Assembly (NCBI RefSeq): GCF_014650075.1 | Contig: NZ_BMUG01000004.1 | Span: 496,001 to 560,000 of the forward strand | DNA length: 64,000 nt | Origin: Streptomyces microflavus | GTDB lineage: Bacteria > Actinomycetota > Actinomycetes > Streptomycetales > Streptomycetaceae | Reading direction: 5' to 3' | Shown: positions 26,628 to 35,460 of the stretch, piece by piece | Numbering within the stretch: the first letter of the stretch is position 1 | How the letters are laid out: each line of letters begins with the position of its first letter | Notes under the pieces: model-generated | Told to the model about the DNA's origin: nothing | The model's input: only the letters and a program-made list of their open reading frames with translations | Databases searched by the model: none | Translations under genes and position numbers: made by a program

Positions 26628-27050
26628 CTAATGGAGCAGACTGCCCTGGAGCTCGGCGCGGAGGTCGGGCGTGAGGACGGTGCCCGCACGGTCGACCAGG
26701 AGGGCCATCTCGTACCCGACCAGACCGATGTCGGCGTCCGGGTGGGCGAGAACGGCGAGTGAGGATCCGTCGGAGATGGACATCAGGAAGAGGAACCCGC
26801 GCTCCATCTCCACAACGGTCTGGCTGACGGCGCCGCCCTCGAAGATCCGCGAGGCACCCGCTGTCAGCGACGTCAGACCGGAGGCCACGGCCGCCAGCTG
26901 ATCGGCGCGGTCGCGCGGGAAACCTTCGGACATCGCCAGCAGCAGGCCATCCGCGGAGACCACCACCGTGTGGGACACCCCTGGGGTGTTGTCCACGAAG
27001 TTGGTGATCAGCCAGTTCAGATTCTGCGCGGCCTGACTCATGGGGCTCAA
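26628..27050 (-). CDS. cvnB: Conservon roadblock protein CvnB
   Basis: The product has 140 residues, a Roadblock/LC7 protein nearly identical to the CvnB at 21442-21864. The differences include VSQTVVEM versus VNQTVVEM and the last residue. It starts at a TTG directly abutting the cvnA stop, with GGAG six bases upstream; an ATG three codons later is the alternative. It is expected to act as GTPase-activating or scaffold partner for CvnD. Confidence 0.93.
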   Translation of the reverse strand: MSPMSQAAQNLNWLITNFVDNTPGVSHTVVVSADGLLLAMSEGFPRDRADQLAAVASGLTSLTAGASRIFEGGAVSQTVVEMERGFLFLMSISDGSSLAVLAHPDADIGLVGYEMALLVDRAGTVLTPDLRAELQGSLLH

Positions 27051-30000
27051 CTAACGCTCCTGCTGGTGAGTGGGGCCGAGATGGATACTGCCGGTCGACG
27101 GGCCGTTGTTGGCCTGCCGTCCCTGCTGGATGCCCCGGCGGAGATTGGTGAGACGACCGCGCACGTCATCGGGCGCACGCGAGACCTGAGGTCCGGACTG
27201 GTGATTCTGCTGCTGGGCGGTCCCCGGAACCAAATTGGCGCGGGGAACACGGCGGGGCAGCCCGGAAGTGGTGACCCCGCCGGCAGCCGGCTTCTTGACC
27301 CGCTCGGCCTGTCGTACGAGTTCGTCGTTGGGCGAGGCACGCCAGGAGCTGGTGACCGGGGGCTCGGCCGCACCACGCTGGGGCATGGGCGGAACGGGCA
27401 CACCGGTGGGCTCCGGAGCGGCCGGCGCCTGCGGCTCGGGGGCCTGCTGGCCGCCCTGGCCGGGGCCGTGGAACCAGTTGGTCTCCAGGGTGTCGTACAG
27501 CGGCGTACGACCGTCCCCGGGACCGGCCGGCGGCAGGGCCTCCGGCTGCTGGGGGAGCGCGGGACGGTACGGGGGCTCGCCCGCCGGCGGACGCGGGGCG
27601 CCGAAGTCGTTGCCGTCCCGGCCGCGCTGACGCGGTGCGGGCAGCCCCGGGCCCTGGTTCTGCTGGAGCGGCGCGTTGAAGTCGGGCCGCGCGAACTGGG
27701 CGGTGCTCGCCGGGTCCTGGGCCTGCTGGCCGTACCCCTGGCCCTGCGGCGCGTCGAAGTCGGGCCGGGCGAACTGCGAGGTCGCGGCCGGGTCCTGGTG
27801 GCCGTCCGCCGGCCGCTGGTTCAGCGGGGTGTTGAACGCCGGGTCCTGGCCGTTGCCCGTCGGCCGGGCGAACTGCCCGGTCGTCTCGTGCTCCTCGTGG
27901 CCCCGGGGGCCGTCGGCGCCCCAGCCCGCGGCCTGCGGGCGCTGCTGGGCGTTGCCGCCGGGCAGCTCGGCCCGCGGACCACCGGTCGGCGGCAGCTGGC
28001 GGCCGGGGCCGCCGGGCTGCTGGAAGCCGCCCTGGGTGCCGGGGCCGTTCTGCTCGTGCCGGGCCTGCGGCGCGCCGGGCCCCTGCTGGTACTGCGGCTG
28101 GCCGGGGCGGCCCTGCTGGTTCTGCTGGCCCTGCTGGTTCTGCGGGGCGAACGCGTTCGAGCGGCCGTTCTGGCCGGGGGAGGCCGGAGCGCCGTGGCCG
28201 AACAGGTTCGGCTGACCCGGCTCCGTACGGCCGGGAGCATCGCCCTGACCGCGTGCGCCGAGCCGGGCGCCGTTGCCGAAGGCGCCGGAGAGGCCGCCGC
28301 CGCCCTGGCGCTGGGGCTCCTGGCCCGGGAAGGGCTGGCCGCCCTGGTTCGGGTTGCCGGGGCCCTGCGGGCCGTTGTTCTGCGGGCGGCCGGGGCCGTT
28401 GTCCCGCGCGGGGAGGGCGGCACGCGGACCGGAGCCCGCACCGACCTGGCCGCGCTGGCCGCCGGGGGCCGAGCCGAGGCTCTTGGCACCCGGTCCGCCC
28501 GGACCGCCGCCGAGCCCCGGACGCTGGCCGTTGCCCGCGCCGTTGCCGTTGCCGCCGGCGAGGAGGCCGCCGGGGGCGCCGCCGGGCTGCTGGCCGGCGC
28601 CCTGCTTGGACGGGGGCTGCTTGCCGCCGTGGGCGACATCGACGGGCAGCATGACCAGCGCGGTCGTGCCGCCGGAGTCGGAGGGGCGCAGCTGGATCCG
28701 GATGCCGTGACGCAGCGACAGCCGGCCGACCACGAACAGACCCATGCGGCGGGAGACCGAGACGTCCACGGTGGGCGGCTGCGCGAGCCGCTCGTTGATC
28801 GCCGCGAGGTCCTCGGGGGAGAGGCCGATACCCGTGTCGTGGATCTCGACCAGTACCCGGCCGTCGGGCAGCGCGTGACCGGTTACCCGGACCTTCGTCT
28901 GCGGCGAGGAGAACGATGTCGCGTTCTCCAGCAGCTCGGCGAGGAGGTGCACGAGGTCGTTGACGACCCGGCCCGCGACCTCGGTGGCGGGCACCGCGGA
29001 GAGTTCGATGCGCTCGTACTGCTCCACCTCGGAGGCGGCGGCACGGAGCACGTCGACCAGCGGGACGGGGCGGGTCCACCGGCGGCCCGGCTCCTCGCCC
29101 GCGAGGACGAGGAGGTTCTCACCGTTACGGCGCATACGGGTCGCGAGGTGGTCGAGCTTGAAGAGCGAGGAGAGCTGGTCCGGGTCGGCCTCGCGCGACT
29201 CCAGCTCGGAGATGAGCGAGAGCTGACGCTGGATGAGGCCCTGCGAACGCCGCGAGAGGTTGGTGAACATCGCGTTGACGTTGCCTCGCAGAAGGGCCTG
29301 CTCGGCGGCGAGGCGGACGGCCTCGCGGTGCACGTCGTCGAAGGCCGCGGCCACCTGGCCGATCTCGTCCCGGGAGTGCACACCGACCGACTCGACGGAG
29401 GTGTCGACGTCCTGCGGGTCGGTCTCGGAGAGCTGCTTGACGAGCTCGGGCAGCCGGTCCTGGGCGACGCGGGTCGCGGTGTCCTGGAGGCGGCGCAGCG
29501 AGCGGATCATGGAGCGGGCCACCACGAAGGCGCCGACCAGCGAGACACCGAGGACGAGGAGGATGACCGCACCGTTGATGATCGCCTCGCGCTGGGAGGC
29601 CTCGCGCAGCTCGCGCGCCTTGGCCTCCATGTCGCTGAGGAGGGTGGTCTCGATCGTCTTCATCGCGTCGATCTTGGTGGAGGACTGGTCGTACCAGTCC
29701 ATGTACGAGCGCACCTTCGCCCCGTCGATCCCGTTCGGGGTGTCGAGGATGTGCTTGGCGTACATGTTCGCCGCGTTGATCTCGGGGTTGTTGCCGTTGT
29801 CCAGCGGAGCCATCAGGTCCACCGCGCTCTCGCCGGTCGACCCGTAGATCGACTTGAACGAGCTGATCGCGCGGGTTTCCTTGTCGAGGGCGTTGGAGCC
29901 GAACTGCTTGTCGTTCTCGTTGAGGTGCGGTTCCTTGACCGAACCACCGGGCAGCGCCGCCGCGATGACCGCGCGCTGGATCGAGGCGTACTCCTTGGCG

Positions 30001-30776
30001 GAGGAGAACGCCGCCAGCGCACGGGTCCGCTTGATCATGTCCGGGTTGCTGGTCGCCTGGGCCATGTCCTGGGACAGGCTGAGCAGCGAGGTGATCAGCT
30101 GGCTGTACTGGTCGATGGTGTTGAGGGACGGCGCGCCGTCCTCGTACGCCGACTTGCGGATCGACCGGATGTCGCCGAGCTGGGAGGCGATCTGGGCGAC
30201 GCTCGCGTGGATGCTCTCCAGCGCGTCGTCGTTCTCGAAGTCGCCGATCTCGTTGGTCGCGTCCAGGAACGAGTCCTTGGCCCGGTCGGTCTTCTCCCGG
30301 GGCTGGGAGACCTTGTAGTCGGTCGCCTTGGACCCGTTGGAGAGCGGACCGGCGGACTGGTCGCGCTCCACCTGGAGCGCCTGGGCGAGCGAGGTCGCCT
30401 GCTTGGTCATCTGGGTCAGCAGCTGCATGTGCTCCAGCTGCTGCATGTCGGTCATGGACTCGTTGATCCTCAGACCGCCCAGGCTGGTCGCTGCGACCAC
30501 GGGGAGGGCGAGGAGTGAGACCAGTCGCGTACTGATGCGCCAGTTACGGAGCGCTATTCGCGAGCCCGTATCGACCGGGCCGCGGGAAGCGGGAGGTGTG
30601 CCCGGCTCGGCTCCGCTGCTCGTCGTGGAGGCCGGGCGCTGCGCGCGGTCGCCGTTGTCGCCGGCAGCGGCCGGCCCGGGGTTCTGGGCGTGCTGGGGCG
30701 AGGAACCGCGGTCGGTCCCGCCGCGCGGCTCCTGTTCCGCCGGAGCGCTGCCATCCCTCTTGAAACGTCCCTGCAC
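27051..30776 (-). CDS. cvnA: Conservon sensor-kinase-like protein CvnA
   Basis: The product has 1241 residues. An about 80-residue charged, Pro/Gly-rich N-terminus precedes transmembrane segment 1 (about 83-105). An extracytoplasmic helical sensor region, transmembrane segment 2 (about 397-420), HAMP, a DHp-like KLDHLATRMRR near 540 and a HATPase domain (about 620-710, VEIHDTGIGL) follow. The tail is some 500 residues rich in Gly, Gln, Pro and Asn. The GTG at 30776 (VQGRFKRDGS) is chosen over the open frame to 30995, whose residues look noncoding. By order this matches S. coelicolor cvn1 (SCO5544), implicated there in control of antibiotic production, from memory. Confidence 0.9.
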   Translation of the reverse strand: MQGRFKRDGSAPAEQEPRGGTDRGSSPQHAQNPGPAAAGDNGDRAQRPASTTSSGAEPGTPPASRGPVDTGSRIALRNWRISTRLVSLLALPVVAATSLGGLRINESMTDMQQLEHMQLLTQMTKQATSLAQALQVERDQSAGPLSNGSKATDYKVSQPREKTDRAKDSFLDATNEIGDFENDDALESIHASVAQIASQLGDIRSIRKSAYEDGAPSLNTIDQYSQLITSLLSLSQDMAQATSNPDMIKRTRALAAFSSAKEYASIQRAVIAAALPGGSVKEPHLNENDKQFGSNALDKETRAISSFKSIYGSTGESAVDLMAPLDNGNNPEINAANMYAKHILDTPNGIDGAKVRSYMDWYDQSSTKIDAMKTIETTLLSDMEAKARELREASQREAIINGAVILLVLGVSLVGAFVVARSMIRSLRRLQDTATRVAQDRLPELVKQLSETDPQDVDTSVESVGVHSRDEIGQVAAAFDDVHREAVRLAAEQALLRGNVNAMFTNLSRRSQGLIQRQLSLISELESREADPDQLSSLFKLDHLATRMRRNGENLLVLAGEEPGRRWTRPVPLVDVLRAAASEVEQYERIELSAVPATEVAGRVVNDLVHLLAELLENATSFSSPQTKVRVTGHALPDGRVLVEIHDTGIGLSPEDLAAINERLAQPPTVDVSVSRRMGLFVVGRLSLRHGIRIQLRPSDSGGTTALVMLPVDVAHGGKQPPSKQGAGQQPGGAPGGLLAGGNGNGAGNGQRPGLGGGPGGPGAKSLGSAPGGQRGQVGAGSGPRAALPARDNGPGRPQNNGPQGPGNPNQGGQPFPGQEPQRQGGGGLSGAFGNGARLGARGQGDAPGRTEPGQPNLFGHGAPASPGQNGRSNAFAPQNQQGQQNQQGRPGQPQYQQGPGAPQARHEQNGPGTQGGFQQPGGPGRQLPPTGGPRAELPGGNAQQRPQAAGWGADGPRGHEEHETTGQFARPTGNGQDPAFNTPLNQRPADGHQDPAATSQFARPDFDAPQGQGYGQQAQDPASTAQFARPDFNAPLQQNQGPGLPAPRQRGRDGNDFGAPRPPAGEPPYRPALPQQPEALPPAGPGDGRTPLYDTLETNWFHGPGQGGQQAPEPQAPAAPEPTGVPVPPMPQRGAAEPPVTSSWRASPNDELVRQAERVKKPAAGGVTTSGLPRRVPRANLVPGTAQQQNHQSGPQVSRAPDDVRGRLTNLRRGIQQGRQANNGPSTGSIHLGPTHQQER

Positions 30777-31354
30777 TAGCGTCGCAACCTCTGGACCAGG
30801 CGTTCCGTCCGCGAACGGACAGAACGGTGTCGGCGTCGTGGGGCGCTGGACGCGCCCCATGGTGGTCGTTGAGTGACCGGCGTACTTTCCCCTCCCGCCG
30901 CCCCTCGGCGCTGCGTTGCGCCCCGGTGCGCCAGTCTGAAACCCGCGGCGGTGCGTGGAATTCCAGCACAGTGCAGGATCTCCAACAAGGGCCATGTACC
31001 GGGCTGTGACCTGGGTGACACGTTGTGATGAATGAGTAACGAACAGTGCAGAGTGATCGTGGGTAAAACGGACTATCAGGGATGAGTCGCTTAGGGGTGG
31101 GGGGTGTCCCAGTCGCGATGATCAGGAGCGGAATGATGGATTCAGGGAGGTAATGTCCGTTTCCTTCACCTCGACCACCTGTCCGCAATGGTTTATTTGT
31201 CCCTTACTTCGTGAGCAAACTCACATGATGATCGTCGCCTCATCCGGGCGCCGGCGGGGAATCGGATGTTTAGCCTGACGCTTTACAGGGATGGCGAATC
31301 CGACAAGCCGGCGCCGCCGAGGTGGCGCCCATACCGACAGGGTCCTGACGGCAG
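30777..31354. other. Divergent regulatory region between conservon and small peptide gene
   Basis: 578 bases without a credible gene. GC falls noticeably between about 31020 and 31280, as in a promoter region. A short inverted repeat GTGAG-CAAA-CTCAC lies at 31211-31224. Promoters for both the conservon operon and the 60-residue gene should be here. Confidence 0.6.
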
Positions 31355-31537
31355 ATGAAGACGACGACGATGTTCCGCAACATTGCCAACCCCCGGCGCA
31401 CCACGCTGGCGCACCTCAAGGACGCCGAAGCGCTGCAGACGCCCCTCCTGCCGGAGCACGCCGCCGACCTGCCGACCGTGACGGCCAACCCGCGCCGCAC
31501 CATCCTCATGGAAGCCCCGGTCGCGGCCGCCCAGTAA
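31355..31537 (+). CDS. 60-residue protein with duplicated ANPRRTxL motif, function unknown
   Basis: The sequence has no signal peptide or membrane segment. The motif ANPRRTTL occurs at residues 11-18 and ANPRRTIL at 44-51, 33 residues apart. The ends are hydrophobic/Ala-rich and the middle is acidic to neutral. A second in-frame ATG at 31370 is possible. The ribosome site is weak. Codon third positions are GC-biased as in real genes here. It diverges from the conservon operon and precedes the FAH-family gene. I do not recognise a family. Confidence 0.65.
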   Translation: MKTTTMFRNIANPRRTTLAHLKDAEALQTPLLPEHAADLPTVTANPRRTILMEAPVAAAQ

Positions 31538-31631
31538 GCGGCCCCGTAACGGGACAGGCTGTGCCCCCTCACCGCGTTAGCCTGGAGCGTCAGTCTTCAG
31601 CCAGCCAGCAAGTGAGGGGCGACAGCATCCC

Positions 31632-32417
31632 GTGCGCATCGCCAGGTTCTCCATCGACGGCAATGTCGCCTTCGGCGCCGTCGAGGGACAGGGCACCGTG
31701 GAATCCGGTGACCTCGTCCTCGACATCATCAAGGGCATCCCGTACGCCGACTTCGAGCTCTCGGGCACCAAGGTCCCGCTGAACAAGGTCCGGCTGCTGC
31801 CCCCCGTGCTCCCCAACAAGGTCGTGGCCATCGGCCGCAACTACGCGGAGCACGCCGCCGAGCTCGGCCACGAGGTCCCCGACGCGCCCATCACCTTCTT
31901 CAAGCCCACCACCTCGGTGATCGGCTCCGGCGACGCGATCGAGTACCCCTCCTTCTCCAACGACCTGCACCACGAGGCCGAGCTGGCCGTGGTCATCGGC
32001 CGCATGTGCCGCGAGGTCCCGCGCGAGCGCGTCAAGGACGTCATCCTCGGCTACACCTGCGCCAACGACGTCACCGCCCGCGACGTGCAGGAACGCGAGA
32101 AGCAGTGGGCCCGTGCCAAGGGCTTCGACACCTCCTGCCCGCTGGGCCCCTGGGTGGAGACCGACCTGGACCCCCACGACCTCACCATCCAGGCGACGGT
32201 CAACGGCGAGCAGCGACAGCTCGGGCGCACGAGCGACATGGTCCGCTCCATCGAGGACCTGATCGTCCACATCACGGAGGCCATGACGCTGCTCCCGGGC
32301 GACGTGATCCTCACCGGCACCCCCGCAGGGGTCGGCCCCCTGCACGTCGGCGACGAGGTCGCCGTCACCATCGAAGGCATCGGCACTCTCACCAACAAGG
32401 TGATCAAGCGTGGCTAA
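31632..32417 (+). CDS. Fumarylacetoacetate hydrolase (FAH) family protein
   Basis: The product has 261 residues. FAH-fold catalytic region: VVAIGRNYAEHAAELG, PITFFKPTTSVIGSGD, the metal-binding acid cluster HHEAELAVVIGR and GYTCANDVTARD, then LLPGDVILTGTPAGVGPLHVGDEV. Family members hydrolyse or decarboxylate beta-diketo or oxo-acid substrates (FAA hydrolase, oxaloacetate decarboxylase, HpcE-like). The exact substrate is open. The GTG start is isolated from the upstream gene by about 95 bases. The 3' end overlaps gltX by eight bases, indicating coupled expression. Confidence 0.9.
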   Translation: MRIARFSIDGNVAFGAVEGQGTVESGDLVLDIIKGIPYADFELSGTKVPLNKVRLLPPVLPNKVVAIGRNYAEHAAELGHEVPDAPITFFKPTTSVIGSGDAIEYPSFSNDLHHEAELAVVIGRMCREVPRERVKDVILGYTCANDVTARDVQEREKQWARAKGFDTSCPLGPWVETDLDPHDLTIQATVNGEQRQLGRTSDMVRSIEDLIVHITEAMTLLPGDVILTGTPAGVGPLHVGDEVAVTIEGIGTLTNKVIKRG

Positions 32418-33882
32418 CGCACCCGTACGCGTCCGTTTCTGTCCCTCCCCGACCGGCAACCCCCACGTGGGCCTGGTCCGCACGGCCCTGTTCAACTGGG
32501 CCTTCGCCCGGCACCACCAGGGCACCCTGGTCTTCCGGATCGAGGACACCGACGCGGCACGCGACTCCGAGGAGTCCTACCAGCAGCTGCTCGACTCGAT
32601 GCGCTGGCTGGGCCTGGACTGGGACGAGGGCCCCGAGATCGGCGGCCCGCACGCCCCCTACCGCCAGTCGCAGCGGATGGACCTCTACAAGGACGTCGCC
32701 GAGAAGCTGCTCGCCGCCGGGTACGCCTACCCCTGCTACTGCACCACCGAGGAGCTGGACACCCGCCGCGACGCCGCCCGCGCCGCAGGCAAGCCGTCCG
32801 GCTACGACGGCCACTGCCGCGACCTCACCGCCGAGCAGAAGGCCGCGTACGAGGCCGAGGGCCGCAGCTCGATCGTCCGCTTCCGGATGCCCGACGAGGC
32901 CATCACCTTCACCGACCTGGTCCGCGGCGACATCACCGTCCAGCCGGAGAACGTCCCGGACTACGGCATCGTCCGCGCCAACGGGGCCCCGCTCTACACG
33001 CTGGTCAACCCGGTCGACGACGCGCTGATGGAGATCACCCACGTCCTGCGCGGCGAGGACCTGCTCTCCTCCACCCCGCGCCAGATCGCCCTCTACCGGG
33101 CGCTCATCGAGCTGGGCATCGCCAAGGAGACCCCCGCCTTCGGCCACCTGCCGTACGTCATGGGCGAGGGCAACAAGAAGCTCTCCAAGCGCGACCCTCA
33201 GGCTTCCCTCAACCTCTACCGGGAGCGCGGCTTCCTCCCCGAGGGCCTGCTGAACTACCTGTCGCTGCTCGGCTGGTCGATCGCCGAGGACCGCGACATC
33301 TTCTCGACGGACGAGCTGATCGCGGCGTTCGACATCAAGGACGTCAACGCCAACCCGGCCCGCTTCGACCTCAAGAAGTGCGAGCACATCAACGCCGAGC
33401 ACATCCGGATGCTCGACGTGAAGGCCTTCACCGAGGCCTGCGGCCCCTGGCTGAAGGCCCCGTTCGCCCCCTGGGCCCCGGAGGCCTTCGACGAGGACAA
33501 GTGGGCGGAGATCGCCCCGTACGCCCAGACCCGGGTGACGGTGCTCTCCGACATCACCGCCAACGTCGACTTCCTCTTCCTCGACGAGCCGGTGCACGAC
33601 GAGGCGTCCTGGACCAAGGCCATGAAGGAGGGCTCCCACGCGCTCCTGACCACCGCCCGGGCCAACCTCGCCGCCGCCGACTGGAACGCCGAGGCCCTGA
33701 AGAACGCCGTGCTCACCGCCGGTGAGGCCCACGGCCTCAAGCTCGGCAAGGCGCAGGCCCCGGTGCGGGTCGCCGTGACCGGCCGCACCATCGGCCTGCC
33801 GCTCTTCGAGTCCCTGGAGATCCTGGGCCGCGACAAGAGCCTGGCCCGCGTCGACGCGGCCCTGGCCAAGCTGACCGCGTAA
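32410..33882 (+). CDS. gltX: Glutamyl-tRNA synthetase
   Basis: The product has 490 residues, a class I synthetase with the HIGH-equivalent PSPTGNPHVG near residues 10-18 and the KMSKS-equivalent KKLSKRD at about 256-262, and the C-terminal anticodon-binding helical domain. It charges tRNA-Glu and, as usual in actinobacteria lacking GlnRS, presumably also mischarges tRNA-Gln for GatCAB conversion. GTG start inside the FAH gene. A perfect terminator follows. The tRNA-Glu and tRNA-Gln genes begin about 900 bases downstream. Confidence 0.97.
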   Translation: MANAPVRVRFCPSPTGNPHVGLVRTALFNWAFARHHQGTLVFRIEDTDAARDSEESYQQLLDSMRWLGLDWDEGPEIGGPHAPYRQSQRMDLYKDVAEKLLAAGYAYPCYCTTEELDTRRDAARAAGKPSGYDGHCRDLTAEQKAAYEAEGRSSIVRFRMPDEAITFTDLVRGDITVQPENVPDYGIVRANGAPLYTLVNPVDDALMEITHVLRGEDLLSSTPRQIALYRALIELGIAKETPAFGHLPYVMGEGNKKLSKRDPQASLNLYRERGFLPEGLLNYLSLLGWSIAEDRDIFSTDELIAAFDIKDVNANPARFDLKKCEHINAEHIRMLDVKAFTEACGPWLKAPFAPWAPEAFDEDKWAEIAPYAQTRVTVLSDITANVDFLFLDEPVHDEASWTKAMKEGSHALLTTARANLAAADWNAEALKNAVLTAGEAHGLKLGKAQAPVRVAVTGRTIGLPLFESLEILGRDKSLARVDAALAKLTA

Positions 33883-33893
33883 CGACGAGCACC

Positions 33894-33933
33894 CCGAGGA
33901 GGGCCGCAGCCGACGGGCTGCGGCCCTCCTCGG
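33894..33933. terminator. Terminator after gltX
   Basis: Perfect 17-bp GC-rich stem (33894-33910 with 33917-33933) with a 6-base loop, 12 bases after the gltX stop. Confidence 0.88.
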
Positions 33934-33978
33934 CATATACGCCCACGCCACCGCCTCCGGGCCGCTACCGTGACGTAC

Positions 33979-34698
33979 ATGCCGATCCGAGCCGTGCTCT
34001 GGGACATCGACGACACGATCTTCGACTACGCGGGCGCCGACCACACCGGTATGCGGCTGCACCTGGAGAGCGTGGGACTGCCCGGGGCGTACGCGTCGGC
34101 CGACGAGGCCCTCGACGCCTGGAAGACGATCACCGTCCGGCACTGGGCGCGCGTCGCCGCCGGGGAGACGGACTTCCTCGGGCAGCGCCGGGACCGGGTC
34201 CGGGAGTTCCTCTCGCGGGCCATGACGGACACCGAGGCCGACGACTGGTTCGCCGGCCACGTCACGCACTACGAGTCCGCCTGGGCGCTCTTCCCGGACG
34301 TGCTGCCCGTCCTCGACCGGCTGGTTCCCGACTACCGGCACGCGATCCTCTCCAACTCCAGCACCGGCCACCAGCACCGCAAGCTCACCGCGCTCGGCAT
34401 CCGCGACCGGTTCGAGGCGATGGTCTGCGCGGTCGAGCTGGGGATCTCCAAACCGGAGGCCGGCGCCTTCCACGCGGCCTGCGAGGCGCTCGCACTGGAG
34501 CCGCAGGAGGTGGCGTACGTCGGGGACGAGCCGGACATCGACGCCTCCGGAGCCGTGGCCGCCGGACTGACCGGGATCTGGCTGGACCGGCAGGGGAGGG
34601 GTGGGAGGCCGGATCTCGTGACGATCACCGGGCTCGACCAGCTCCCCGGGCTGCTGGCGGGCCAAACCCGTTTTGGAGCGCCGGACACCTTCGGGTAA
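33979..34698 (+). CDS. HAD-superfamily hydrolase
   Basis: The product has 239 residues. Motif I is VLWDIDDTIFDY (Asp9 nucleophile, Asp11), motif II is ILSNSST, motif III Lys is in GISKPEAGAF, and motif IV is YVGDEPDIDASGA. The helical cap lies between motifs I and II, as in haloacid-dehalogenase/phosphoglycolate-phosphatase-like enzymes. The substrate is not predictable. ATG 33979 puts motif I at the usual position; a GTG three codons earlier (33970) is possible. Single gene between the gltX terminator and the tRNA cluster. Confidence 0.9.
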   Translation: MPIRAVLWDIDDTIFDYAGADHTGMRLHLESVGLPGAYASADEALDAWKTITVRHWARVAAGETDFLGQRRDRVREFLSRAMTDTEADDWFAGHVTHYESAWALFPDVLPVLDRLVPDYRHAILSNSSTGHQHRKLTALGIRDRFEAMVCAVELGISKPEAGAFHAACEALALEPQEVAYVGDEPDIDASGAVAAGLTGIWLDRQGRGGRPDLVTITGLDQLPGLLAGQTRFGAPDTFG

Positions 34699-34786
34699 TG
34701 TTCTTTCTGCGCCGCCCGAGCGGGCCGAAAGATCCGGTCGGGAAGCGCAGACAGAAGTGAAGCCCCCTCCAGGGGTTGCATTTCAG

Positions 34787-34858
34787 TGGGCTATGGTGTA
34801 ATTGGCAACACTACGGTTTCTGGTACCGTCATTCTAGGTTCGAGTCCTGGTAGCCCAG
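34787..34858 (+). tRNA. tRNA-Gln (CTG)
   Basis: The 72-base cloverleaf has acceptor TGGGCTA/TAGCCCA, an anticodon stem ACGGT/ACCGT around loop TTCTGGT (anticodon CUG), a T-arm with GGTTCGAGTCC, and discriminator G. CCA is not encoded. First of five tRNAs. Confidence 0.95.
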
Positions 34859-34896
34859 CGCAAGACCAAGCAGTACGAGCAAGACCAGCAGGACAA

Positions 34897-34969
34897 GCCC
34901 CCGTTGTGTAGCGGCCTAGCACGCTGCCCTCTCACGGCAGTAGCGCCGGTTCGAATCCGGTCGGGGGTA
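34897..34969 (+). tRNA. tRNA-Glu (CTC)
   Basis: The 73-base cloverleaf has acceptor GCCCCCG/CGGGGGT, an anticodon stem CTGCC/GGCAG with loop CTCTCAC (anticodon CUC), T-loop GGTTCGAATCC and discriminator A. First of three identical copies. Confidence 0.95.
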
Positions 34970-35031
34970 CAGATCCTTCCCGCGAGAACATCATGGGTCG
35001 CACCCATCGCTCTCGATGCAGGATCGCTAGG

Positions 35032-35104
35032 GCCCCCGTTGTGTAGCGGCCTAGCACGCTGCCCTCTCACGGCAGTAGCGCCGGTTCGAATCCGGTCGGG
35101 GGTA
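35032..35104 (+). tRNA. tRNA-Glu (CTC)
   Basis: Identical in sequence to the copy at 34897. The flanking spacers are unrelated, so only the tRNA body is repeated. Confidence 0.95.
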
Positions 35105-35116
35105 CTTGTCACACTA

Positions 35117-35188
35117 TGGGCTATGGTGTAATTGGCAACACTACGGTTTCTGGTACCGTCATTCTAGGTTCGAGTCCTGGTAGCCCAG
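35117..35188 (+). tRNA. tRNA-Gln (CTG)
   Basis: Second copy identical to 34787-34858. It follows the preceding tRNA-Glu by only 12 bases, so both are processed from one precursor. Confidence 0.95.
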
Positions 35189-35208
35189 CGCAAGTCAGCA
35201 GTATCCAC

Positions 35209-35281
35209 GCCCCCGTTGTGTAGCGGCCTAGCACGCTGCCCTCTCACGGCAGTAGCGCCGGTTCGAATCCGGTCGGGGGTA
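35209..35281 (+). tRNA. tRNA-Glu (CTC)
   Basis: Third identical tRNA-Glu copy, last of the array, followed 17 bases later by the terminator at 35299. Confidence 0.95.
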
Positions 35282-35298
35282 CAACAGATCAGTACAGG

Positions 35299-35328
35299 AA
35301 GGCCCTTCACCTCGGTGGAGGGCCTTTT
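35299..35328 (+). terminator. Intrinsic terminator of the tRNA array
   Basis: 12-bp stem (one G-T pair) 35299-35310 with 35315-35326, CTCG loop, ending in TTTT. One of the few classical T-tailed terminators in the window. Confidence 0.88.
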
Positions 35329-35460
35329 GGCTTGCCCGGCTCAGGGCGCCCAGGGGCAAGTCGCCTACGTCGCAACGCTGTTGGCAGGGGAAAGAAAAGG
35401 GGCCGCCACGGCGCTGGGGCGGCCTTCCGGGAGAGGGGGAGAAGTCGTTCGGGCGTGAGG

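Noticed and set aside
26970..30518. Long plus-strand open frame opposite cvnA
   Set aside because: The minus strand encodes CvnA with HATPase and transmembrane segments; the plus-strand frame is low-complexity shadow sequence.
34897..35281. Repeated units with unique spacers resembling a CRISPR array
   Set aside because: The repeats are complete tRNA-Glu and tRNA-Gln cloverleaves; no cas genes.
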